The notes under the pieces were generated by a model. It saw only the letters and a list, made by a program, of their open reading frames with translations. It did no database searches and was not told the origin of the DNA. Of a stretch of 14,032 bases of DNA, positions 8,221 through 14,032 are shown one piece after another (position 1 is the stretch's first letter; each line of letters opens with the position of its first letter). Source of the stretch: an uncultured beta proteobacterium (GTDB lineage Bacteria; Pseudomonadota; Gammaproteobacteria; Burkholderiales; Burkholderiaceae_C); contig CAJASG010000047.1 of assembly GCA_903944555.1 (NCBI GenBank), forward strand, positions 1-14,032, in the 5' to 3' direction. Made by a program: the position numbers and the translations under genes.

Positions 8221-8227
8221 TTGAGCG

Positions 8228-8233
8228 CTCCTT
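8228..8233 (-). promoter_or_regulatory. Ribosome-binding site of the pump gene, overlapping the adaptor stop
   Basis: Read on the - strand, the adaptor stop TAA runs into AAGGAG (TAAGGAG), then 7 bases, then the pump ATG at 8220. The compact join shows that adaptor and pump are translated from one message. Confidence 0.75.
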
Positions 8234-9461
8234 ATTTAGTAGCGGCTTGCGCAGGTTTCACGGGGGCTGCAGCACTATTTGGCGTTAAATCATCCACCAC
8301 TTTCACCAAGTCGCCTTCGCTCAGGAAACCGGCACCACTGGCCACCAGACGGTCCTCCAGCTTGACGCCTTCGACCAGCTCCACCTGGTTACCCACCAGC
8401 CGCCCCGTCTGGACCTTGACCTGCTTCACCCGGTTGTCCGGCCCCACTTTGTAGACATAGCTGAAGCCATCACGCACCACCACGGCAGTTTGCACCACGG
8501 TCATGGCGCCTGAGCTGCCCAGCTCAAACTCGCCGCGCGCAAACATGCCGGGCTTGAATGAGGCCCCCACGCTTGTCGCTGCGCGTACTGCGCTGGCTCC
8601 CGCGGGAAATTGCCCAGTAAGTAAATCAACGTACACGAGGCCGTTGCGGGTTTGCGCGTCCACCGTGGGCGACACCATGCGCACCTTGCCCGAGATCTGG
8701 GCACCGCCGGGGGCTGCCACCAGCACACGGGTCCCCCGTGTAATGCGACCCAGCTCTGCCGAGGTGACTTCGCCCCGCCACTCCAGGCGGCCTTGGCGGA
8801 TCAACCGGAACATCTCGGTGCCCGCGCCGACAACCGAGCCCACGGAGGCGGTACGGCCCGAAATGATGCCGCTGTCTGGTGCCAGCAACTGGGTGTGTTT
8901 AAGGCGCAGCAACTGGGAATCCAATGCCGCTTTGGCCGACTCCACCCGCGCTTTGGCGGTTTGTTCTGCCGTGAGGTATTGGCTGATTTGCTGGGCACTC
9001 AAGGCGCCCGTGCCTTGCAGGCTGCGCGCCCGCTCGGCATTGGCGGTGGCCTCGGCGGCATTGGCAGTGGCCTCCATCAACGAGGCGCGTGCCAGCGCAA
9101 CGTCTGCCTGCACGCTCTCGGCAGCAAAGGTGGCAAGTACCTGGCCCGCCTTGACGGAGTCACCCACGCTGGCACGCAACTCCAGCACCCGCAGGCCACC
9201 GGACTCGGCTCCAATCAAGGCTTCTTGCCAGGCCACCACATTGCCATTGGCCGCCAGCTTGAGCGGCAACATGCCTGACTGCGCCTGAACGAGGGTGACC
9301 GTCAGGGCAGGCTTGCCGACTGCGGGCGCGCCTGCGGCGTTGGCGGCAGGCGCACTGTCGGCAGCCTGGGAACGGGCGGCAAACAGACCCACGCTACCCA
9401 GCGCCAGAATGCCAGCCGTGATAAGACCCAGGCTCAGAGGTTTGAATTGAAAACGGTTCAT
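8232..9461 (-). CDS. RND periplasmic adaptor subunit (HlyD/AcrA family)
   Basis: This 409-residue membrane-fusion protein would link the RND pump to the outer-membrane channel. An N-terminal anchor or signal (LGLITAGILALGSVGLFAA, about 11-29) is followed by an Ala/Pro-rich linker. The first lipoyl half-motif is at about 86-112 (GLRVLELRASVGDSVKAGQVL) and the second at about 191-217 (LLAPDSGIISGRTASVGSVV). The alpha-helical hairpin between them spans about 115-185. The beta-barrel and membrane-proximal domains follow. Two oddities: the hairpin carries an ATANAAE/ATANAE duplication of one heptad, and residues 281-301 look like an insertion between the NGLVYVDL and FKPGMFARGEF strands. The ATG at 9461 has only a weak upstream purine run. 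It sits 39 bp after the outer-membrane gene and 11 bp before the pump. Confidence 0.93.
   Translation of the reverse strand: MNRFQFKPLSLGLITAGILALGSVGLFAARSQAADSAPAANAAGAPAVGKPALTVTLVQAQSGMLPLKLAANGNVVAWQEALIGAESGGLRVLELRASVGDSVKAGQVLATFAAESVQADVALARASLMEATANAAEATANAERARSLQGTGALSAQQISQYLTAEQTAKARVESAKAALDSQLLRLKHTQLLAPDSGIISGRTASVGSVVGAGTEMFRLIRQGRLEWRGEVTSAELGRITRGTRVLVAAPGGAQISGKVRMVSPTVDAQTRNGLVYVDLLTGQFPAGASAVRAATSVGASFKPGMFARGEFELGSSGAMTVVQTAVVVRDGFSYVYKVGPDNRVKQVKVQTGRLVGNQVELVEGVKLEDRLVASGAGFLSEGDLVKVVDDLTPNSAAAPVKPAQAATK
9036..9074 (-). repeat. 21-bp period duplication in the adaptor hairpin
   Basis: GGCATTGGCGGTGGCCTC (9036-9053) recurs as GGCATTGGCAGTGGCCTC (9057-9074), 17 of 18 bases identical, with a 21-bp period. 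It encodes ATANAAE followed by ATANAE, one heptad of the coiled-coil hairpin. This keeps the coiled-coil register while lengthening the hairpin by one turn pair. Confidence 0.7.
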
Positions 9462-9500
9462 GGTGAATGGCCCAAATGAATTTATGAATGACAGATCGCG

Positions 9501-10940
9501 TTACAAGGGCGCAGATGCGCCAGATGGTTCAGCCGGAGCCGCAGGAGTAGCGTTTTGGGTGGCTTCCCAGCCACCACCCAGGGCGCGGTAAAGCGCCACC
9601 CAGGCCCGCTTGCGCTCCAGTTGCAACGCGAGTTGGGCCGACTCGGATGCCAGCGCGGTGCGCCGTGCGTCTTCCAGCTCCACGAGGTTGGCCAGCCCCT
9701 GCGTGTAACGCGACTGGGTGGCGGCCAGCGATTCGGCGAAGCCTTTGGTGGAGACTTCGGCATCCCCACTGCGTGCATCGGTGCTTTGCAGGGTAACCAG
9801 CGCTTCTTCTACCTCGCGCACAGCTTGGCGGACCCGGGCCCGGTAGGTGGCAACGGCCTGGGTGTAATTAGCCTGGGCCGACACCACGTTGGCAGCACGC
9901 TGGCCACCGTCAAACAAAGGCAAGGTCAGCGCCAAAGGACCAAAGGACCAGGTGTCCAGGTTGGTTTCCGTCCCCATCGACGTATAGCGCAGTGCGCCGA
10001 CGGAGCCGTTCAAGGTGAGGCGCGGGTAGCGCTGTGCCTTGGCACTGCCAACCTGGGCGCTGGCCACCACCACATCGCGCTCAGCAGCAAACACATCGGG
10101 GCGCTGGGTCAGCGCTTGGGCGGGTACCGCTGCTATGGTTATAGGAGCTGGTTGCGCACGTTCTACGGGGGTTGTGGCTATTTTTCTTATAAATTCTGAC
10201 TCGGGTATGGCGGTCAGCTCTACCAAGGCCTTGGTGTTCAGATCGCACTGCGCCGCCTGGCTGGTGACGTTGCTGTTGGCCTGCGCGGCGCTGGCACGTG
10301 CCAGTGCGGCAGTGGCGGGTGCGGTGAACCCGGCGGTGGCGTTGAGCTGCGCCAACCGAGCCGTCTCGCCGCGCGAGCCAGCATCTTTGCGCGCCACCTC
10401 CAGCAGCCGCTGGCAGGTCGATAGGCCGTAATACAGGTTGGCCACTTCAGCGGCTACGGAGACGCGGGCGTTGTGCCACTGGGCCTGGGTGCCCTCCAGC
10501 TGCGCAGTCGCGGCGTTGCGCACGGCGCGATTGGCGCCTACCAAGTCCAGCTCCCAGGAGGCTTGCAGCCCTGCGGTGGCTGTGGTGGCCACCGGGACAT
10601 TGGGCTGACTCACCCCCCGGCTGGCGCTTAAGGAAGCATCCACCTTGGGCTGCAGCGCAGCACCGGCCGTGACCTGGGAGGCCCGTGCCGACTCAATGCG
10701 CGCCAGCGACTGGGCCACGGTAGGGCTGGCGGCCTGCGCCGCCTCGATCAACTCCACAAGCAGCGGATCGCCCTGCTGCTGCCACCATTGGGACAGACTA
10801 ACCACCGTACCCTGGTGCGGCAACGGCGCTTGCCACTGGGGTGCAAGCACCACGGGCACCTGGGTGGGCGGCATGGTGATGGCACAGGCTGACAGCAGTG
10901 CGGTGGCCGCCATGGCAGTGATCAAACGGGTAGAGGTCAT
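9501..10940 (-). CDS. Outer-membrane efflux lipoprotein (NodT/OprM type, TolC superfamily)
   Basis: This 479-residue outer-membrane factor would be the exit duct of the pump. It has a lipoprotein signal with lipobox LLSAC19 (MTSTRLITAM...), so the mature protein is probably acylated at Cys19. Two OEP repeats are visible: the first at about 55-240 (GDPLLVELIEAAQAASP, LQASWELDLVG), the second at about 278-460 (RPDVFAAERDVVVASAQVG, then FGPLALTLPLFDGGQR). The family signatures WELDLVG at 129-135 and LPLFDGGQR at 340-348 are clear. Residues about 248-271 (SEFIRKIATT...ITIAA), at the boundary between repeats, appear to be encoded by a short interspersed DNA repeat. The gene lies 18 bp after the repressor stop and 39 bp before the adaptor start. 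No strong ribosome site is visible at the ATG at 10940. Confidence 0.93.
   Translation of the reverse strand: MTSTRLITAMAATALLSACAITMPPTQVPVVLAPQWQAPLPHQGTVVSLSQWWQQQGDPLLVELIEAAQAASPTVAQSLARIESARASQVTAGAALQPKVDASLSASRGVSQPNVPVATTATAGLQASWELDLVGANRAVRNAATAQLEGTQAQWHNARVSVAAEVANLYYGLSTCQRLLEVARKDAGSRGETARLAQLNATAGFTAPATAALARASAAQANSNVTSQAAQCDLNTKALVELTAIPESEFIRKIATTPVERAQPAPITIAAVPAQALTQRPDVFAAERDVVVASAQVGSAKAQRYPRLTLNGSVGALRYTSMGTETNLDTWSFGPLALTLPLFDGGQRAANVVSAQANYTQAVATYRARVRQAVREVEEALVTLQSTDARSGDAEVSTKGFAESLAATQSRYTQGLANLVELEDARRTALASESAQLALQLERKRAWVALYRALGGGWEATQNATPAAPAEPSGASAPL
10131..10199 (-). repeat. Short interspersed repeat embedded in the outer-membrane gene
   Basis: The + strand shows TGCTATGGTTATAGGAGCTG at the left end and GGCTATTTTTCTTATAAATT at the right, with a C/G-rich middle. 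This layout, including the CTAT-GGTT-ATAG mini-hairpin, matches a palindromic intergenic repeat that I recall as very common in Comamonadaceae. Here it lies in frame within the coding sequence, giving residues about 248-271. It is also locally richer in A+T than its surroundings. The identification rests on memory of the consensus. Confidence 0.5.
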
Positions 10941-10947
10941 AAGCTGG

Positions 10948-10963
10948 ATTGAAACGGTTCAAT
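10948..10963. promoter_or_regulatory. Inverted repeat upstream of the outer-membrane gene, possible second operator
   Basis: ATTGAA-ACGG-TTCAAT is a perfect 6+6 inverted repeat with a 4-bp spacer. It lies 8 bp upstream of the outer-membrane gene ATG and covers the repressor stop codon. Its core T(G)AA-ACGG-TT(C)A resembles the core of the large palindrome at 11697-11724 (TCAA-ACGA-TTGA). A half-site ATCAAACG also occurs at 10921-10928. Confidence 0.4.
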
Positions 10964-11690
10964 GGGGGCTGGGGGGGGCAAACGGGGCAGTATCGGACGG
11001 CGGTGCGCCAGCGGCTTTGCGGCGGCGCACTTCCGCATCAACCATGGCGTGGGCGTAACCCAGCAGGCGTTCGGTGAAGCCATCAATTTGCTGCGGCGTG
11101 CCAATCAGCGTTGGGCACAGGGCGGGCAAGATCTCGCTGCCCACATGCAGCATCATGCCCAGACTGGCAATGGAATAGGCCAGGCGGTGGATGTCGTCAT
11201 CGGCCTGCGGCAGTGCCAAGTGGGTACACAGCGCCTGCACCAGCGCCTGGTGGGTGGGGCGGATGTTGTTTTCAATCACCTCCTGCCACACGCCGGTCGG
11301 GTCCAGCATCTCACGGAAATGCAAGCGCCGGCAGTTGTGCACCAGGTCGGCTTGCTTGAGGGGCTCGGTAAAGCCCGCCAAGATGGCGCGCAGCACGAAG
11401 TCCAGCGACACGCGCTGGCCATCCGGCCCCACGGCCCCCAGCACCAGCGCCGCATCGGGGCCCGGGCAGGTGCGCGGGTCTTCAAACACCGCCCGGTACA
11501 GCCCGGCCTTGTCGCCAAAGTAGTAGCTGATGGAGGCAATGTTCACCTGCGCGGCCAGCGCAATCTCACGGGTGGAGGTCTTGGCGAAGCCTTTTTCAGC
11601 AAACAGTGCCAAGGCGGCGTCCAGCAGGCGGTTACGCGCCTCCACGCCATCACTGCGCAGGGGCTTAAGGTCATTTTTCATGACGCCCAT
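10959..11690 (-). CDS. TetR/AcrR-family repressor, CerR (DUF1956)-like
   Basis: This 243-residue regulator probably represses the efflux operon that it heads. The N-terminal helix-turn-helix lies at about 37-58 (KTSTREIALAAQVNIASISYYFGDK), ending in the typical SYYFGDKAGLYRAV recognition-helix region. The C-terminal ligand domain (about 90-220), with HFREMLDPTGVWQEVIE at 124-140 and NIRPTHQALVQAL at 142-154, resembles the CerR/CecR (DUF1956) type. A Pro/Ala-rich tail ends the protein. Two starts are possible: ATG at 11690 or ATG at 11681 (MKND). Neither has a strong ribosome site. A perfect 28-bp palindrome begins 7 bp upstream of the first start, a position suited to autorepression. The inducer is unknown. 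Confidence 0.9.
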   Translation of the reverse strand: MGVMKNDLKPLRSDGVEARNRLLDAALALFAEKGFAKTSTREIALAAQVNIASISYYFGDKAGLYRAVFEDPRTCPGPDAALVLGAVGPDGQRVSLDFVLRAILAGFTEPLKQADLVHNCRRLHFREMLDPTGVWQEVIENNIRPTHQALVQALCTHLALPQADDDIHRLAYSIASLGMMLHVGSEILPALCPTLIGTPQQIDGFTERLLGYAHAMVDAEVRRRKAAGAPPSDTAPFAPPSPH

Positions 11691-11696
11691 TGTATT

Positions 11697-11724
11697 TAGT
11701 TAAATCAAACGATTGATTTAACTA
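11697..11724. promoter_or_regulatory. 28-bp perfect palindrome, probable TetR operator
   Basis: Arms TAGTTAAATCAA (11697-11708) and TTGATTTAACTA (11713-11724) are exact reverse complements, separated by ACGA. The size suits a TetR-family dimer or pair of dimers. The site lies in the divergent region between the repressor (start 11690) and the SDR (start 11898). On the - strand TTAAAT and TAAATA are spaced 17 bases apart across it, so binding would block a promoter for the efflux operon. Confidence 0.75.
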
Positions 11725-11887
11725 GAAGAAACCCCTGTTGAATTAAGGCCTTTGGCGCGATGCGCAGGGGTGCTCACGGGTCAGCCCACGCCCAGTGGCA
11801 TTTTTTGCATGTTCATTGGCGTGATCTGATTGCGACAAATCACAGCACAGAAACTACGATTCCCCCATTCGCACAACAACCCTACAT

Positions 11888-11891
11888 GGAG
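11888..11891 (+). promoter_or_regulatory. Ribosome-binding site that sets the SDR start
   Basis: GGAG followed by TTATCA and then ATG at 11898. This favours the 279-residue product over longer upstream frames. Confidence 0.6.
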
Positions 11892-11897
11892 TTATCA

Positions 11898-12737
11898 ATG
11901 GCATCCACATCATCTGCACCCAAAGTCGCACTGGTCACGGGGGCGTCCTCCGGCATGGGCAAAGAAACCGCAAAGCGCTTGCTGCAAGACGGGTTGGTGG
12001 TTTACGTAGCCGCGCGCCGTGTTGACCAAATGGAAGACCTGCGCGCGCTGGGTGCCATACCGCTGAAGATGAACATCACCGTAGACGAAGACGTACTGGC
12101 TGCGGTCAAGCAAATCCAGGGTGGGCATGGCGGCATTGATGTGCTGGTGAACAATGCCGGTTTTGGCATGTATGGCGCCATGGAAGAGTCGACCATCGAC
12201 GATGCGCGCTACCAGTTTGAGGTCAACCTGTTTGGCATGGCCCGCCTCACGCAACTGGCGCTGCCCGCTATGCGCAAAAAGGGCGCGGGCACCATCATCA
12301 ACATCTCCTCCATGGGCGGCAAGATCTACACCCCGCTGGGCTCGTGGTACCACGCCACCAAACACGCCGTGGAAGGCTGGAGCGACTGCCTGCGCATTGA
12401 GCTGGCGCCTTTCGGCATCCAGGTGGTGATCATTGAGCCAGGGGCCATTGCCACGGAGTGGGGCAACATCATGTTGGAGCCGATGCTCAAGCGTTCAGGA
12501 AGCGGCCCTTACCAGGCATTGGCGCACGCCATGGCCAAAGCCATGCGTAGCTCCTACGGAAAGGCCGGTGCTGCGTCGCCCCCGTCGGTGGTGGCCGATG
12601 CCATACTGCAAGCGGTGCGTGCGCGCCGCCCCAAAACCCGTTACGTGGTGGGCAAGCTGGCAAAACCACTGATGTTCATTCGCAAATACTTTGGGGACCG
12701 GGTGTTTGACATGGCCATCATGAGCCAAGCCAAATAG
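11898..12737 (+). CDS. Short-chain dehydrogenase/reductase (classical SDR)
   Basis: This 279-residue NAD(P)H-dependent oxidoreductase is a classical SDR. I start it at the ATG at 11898 because GGAG (11888-11891) lies 6 bases upstream and the Rossmann fold then begins as usual. Longer frames to 11886 or 11760 add unconserved residues. The cofactor loop is TGASSGMG at 14-21, AARR at 38-41 suggests an NADP preference, and NNAG is at 85-88. Asn110, Ser137 or Ser138, Tyr151 and Lys155 (YHATK) form the catalytic set, and PGAIATEW at 181-188 closes the site. It is divergent from the repressor, with the palindrome in between, and 31 bp upstream of an AraC-type regulator that may be in the same transcript. 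The substrate cannot be given; lipid, steroid or quinone-like compounds are possible. Confidence 0.92.
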   Translation: MASTSSAPKVALVTGASSGMGKETAKRLLQDGLVVYVAARRVDQMEDLRALGAIPLKMNITVDEDVLAAVKQIQGGHGGIDVLVNNAGFGMYGAMEESTIDDARYQFEVNLFGMARLTQLALPAMRKKGAGTIINISSMGGKIYTPLGSWYHATKHAVEGWSDCLRIELAPFGIQVVIIEPGAIATEWGNIMLEPMLKRSGSGPYQALAHAMAKAMRSSYGKAGAASPPSVVADAILQAVRARRPKTRYVVGKLAKPLMFIRKYFGDRVFDMAIMSQAK

Positions 12738-12755
12738 TTCTGGTCCACCAGCTTT

Positions 12756-12760
12756 AGGAG
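12756..12760 (+). promoter_or_regulatory. Ribosome-binding site of the AraC-family gene
   Basis: AGGAG 8 bases before the GTG at 12769; it supports use of the non-ATG start. Confidence 0.65.
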
Positions 12761-12768
12761 CACCTACT

Positions 12769-13788
12769 GTGAAACAGGCCACGCGGTTCAGTGTGCAAAT
12801 GGGCTGGAAGTTGCTCATCCTCGATATGGGCTTCAACCCGGCCGATGTGCTGGCTTTCGCCCGGCTGCCGGGCGACCTGTTTGCGCGCAAGGATGCGACC
12901 CTGTCGCCAGAGGAGTATTTCAATCTCTGGCGCGGCCTGGAGCAAGTGGCCGGAGCGGATGAATTGCCGTTGAAACTGGGGCAGGTCATTTCTGCGGAGG
13001 CGTTTGACCCCGCGCTCTTTGCGTGCCTGTGCAGCCCCGACCTCAATACCGCCTTGCAGCGCTTGGCACAGTACAAACGTCTGGTCGGTCCGTTGACGAT
13101 GGAGGTGAACATCTCAAACACAGAAACAAAAGTGACCCTGGCCTGCTACGGAAATACGCAAGCGATTCCGCGCAGCCTGAGCGCTGCAGAGCTGGTGTTT
13201 TTCACGCAATTGGCAAGGCTTGCCACCCGCGAGCGCATCGTGCCGCTGGCCGCGTCTACGCCGGACTTACCCGGTAATGGGGATCTCTACGAAGCGTTCT
13301 TTGGGTGTCCGCTCAAGCAGACTGACGCGATTCGGATTAGCTTTTCGGCGCAAGACGCCAAACGTCCCTTCCTCACCGACAACCTGGCCATGTGGCAGGC
13401 GTTTGAGCCGGGCCTGCGCAAGCGGCTCAGTGCGCTGGACGAACAGGCCAGTACGGCCGAGCGCGTCAGGGCCGTGTTGTTGGAAATGCTCCCGGCAGGA
13501 ATAAGTTCGATTGACGCGGTGGCACAGCGTTTGGCACTGAGCAAAAGGTCATTACAGCGCCATTTGGGCGACGAGGCGCTTAGTTTTCAGGATGTGCTCA
13601 ATACCGTGCGCCAAGAGTTGGCGCAGCACTACCTGATCAACTCCACGATTTCGCCCGGCGAGATTTCATGGCTGCTGGGTTTTCAGGAAAGCAATTCCTT
13701 CATTCGTGCCTTTAGAAGCTGGACCGGCAAAACGCCAGGCGCGTACCGTATGGGGCACGAGCGCGTCGCGTCGCCCCCCATGCATTGA
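12769..13788 (+). CDS. AraC-family regulator with arabinose-binding-type N-terminal domain
   Basis: This 339-residue transcription factor starts at GTG 12769, with AGGAG at 12756-12760, 8 bases upstream. Residues about 15-195 form the arabinose-binding-like domain (PF12625 type, as in OruR/ArgR-type regulators), with LPGDLFARKDATLSPEEYF at about 33-51. The C-terminal AraC DNA-binding domain spans about 235-330: the first helix-turn-helix is at 247-268 (DAVAQRLALSKRSLQRHL) and the second at about 295-328, with the familiar ISWLLGFQESNSFIRAFRSW then GKTPGAYR. Length is normal. It follows the SDR by 31 bp, so it probably senses a small molecule linked to the SDR reaction and acts on this or a neighbouring operon. 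The ligand is unknown. Confidence 0.92.
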   Translation: MKQATRFSVQMGWKLLILDMGFNPADVLAFARLPGDLFARKDATLSPEEYFNLWRGLEQVAGADELPLKLGQVISAEAFDPALFACLCSPDLNTALQRLAQYKRLVGPLTMEVNISNTETKVTLACYGNTQAIPRSLSAAELVFFTQLARLATRERIVPLAASTPDLPGNGDLYEAFFGCPLKQTDAIRISFSAQDAKRPFLTDNLAMWQAFEPGLRKRLSALDEQASTAERVRAVLLEMLPAGISSIDAVAQRLALSKRSLQRHLGDEALSFQDVLNTVRQELAQHYLINSTISPGEISWLLGFQESNSFIRAFRSWTGKTPGAYRMGHERVASPPMH

Positions 13789-13820
13789 GTCAGTCGTTAA
13801 AAATTTTGAAAGACAGAACC

Positions 13821-14032
13821 ATGGTGAAAGAAATGACGCAATACTTTGCAGGCGAGAAGCAGGAGAGCCTGCTCTTTATCGCGGTGGGCTTGATTGCGAT
13901 TGGCGTGGCGGTGTGGTTGTGGGCCAATGGCCACCGGCTGCGTTTTATGGCCGTGCCCCTGATCACCATTGCGCTGATGCAGTTGGTGGTGGGCACCACG
14001 GTCTACCTGCGCACAGAAACCCAATTGCAAAC
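13821..14032 (+). CDS. Small inner-membrane protein, 3' end outside window
   Basis: This frame opens at ATG 13821 (or ATG 13833, MTQYFAGEKQ) and stays open to the end of the window, giving at least 70 residues. After a short charged head it has two hydrophobic helices, LLFIAVGLIAIGVAVWLW at about 17-34 and FMAVPLITIALMQLVVGTTV at about 42-61, followed by YLRTETQLQ. Similar two-helix hypothetical proteins of proteobacteria come to mind, but no function is known to me. The ribosome site is weak (AAAGA). It lies 32 bp after the AraC-family stop and could be co-transcribed with it. Confidence 0.6.
   Translation, partial: MVKEMTQYFAGEKQESLLFIAVGLIAIGVAVWLWANGHRLRFMAVPLITIALMQLVVGTTVYLRTETQLQ

Noticed and set aside
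6475..8454. Very long + strand open frame (659 codons) opposite the RND pump
   Set aside because: Shadow of the GC-rich pump gene: extreme His/Gln/Arg composition, no ribosome site, and the - strand frame carries clear RND motifs.
11760..11897. Longer SDR start at 11760
   Set aside because: The added residues resemble nothing, have no ribosome site and cover the promoter region; GGAG before the ATG at 11898 fits better.
1..14032. CRISPR array, rRNA or complete tRNA genes
   Set aside because: No regularly spaced direct repeats and no cloverleaf or rRNA-like stretches were seen on reading either strand.

Overview
The window is chromosomal DNA from a Gram-negative bacterium. GC-rich codon use, a NodT-type outer-membrane factor, an RND pump and the style of the short repeats point to Betaproteobacteria, most likely Burkholderiales/Comamonadaceae (Rhodoferax- or Polaromonas-like). 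This placement comes from recalled family sequences, not from a search.

Layout, left to right. (1) The 3' part of a radical-SAM gene on the + strand ends at 891. (2) An accessory block on the - strand (about 900-3670) holds two exported alpha/beta (dienelactone-hydrolase-like) hydrolases. Gene fragments recognisable as IS91-family transposase lie on both sides of the first hydrolase. (3) About 450 bp without a convincing gene follow. (4) The core of the window is a five-gene - strand operon read from 11690 down to 4067: TetR/AcrR (CerR-like) repressor, NodT outer-membrane lipoprotein, HlyD/AcrA-type periplasmic adaptor, 1027-residue HAE1-type RND pump, and an AI-2E/PerM-family permease whose GTG start overlaps the pump stop codon by one base. 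(5) Facing away from the repressor on the + strand are a short-chain dehydrogenase/reductase, an AraC-family regulator with an arabinose-binding-type N-terminal domain, and the start of a small membrane protein that runs off the window.

How the genes fit together. The repressor, outer-membrane channel, adaptor and pump form a complete, probably self-regulated tripartite exporter. A perfect 12+12 bp inverted repeat lies just upstream of the repressor start, in the divergent control region shared with the SDR gene, and is the likely operator for one or both directions. Related smaller repeats occur at the starts of the outer-membrane and adaptor genes. The permease joined to the pump is the least expected member of the operon.

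No wholly new system is evident. The points most worth a second look are the pump-permease coupling, the operator family, a short interspersed repeat that appears to have become coding sequence inside the outer-membrane factor, and the shuffled IS91 remnants around the secreted hydrolase.
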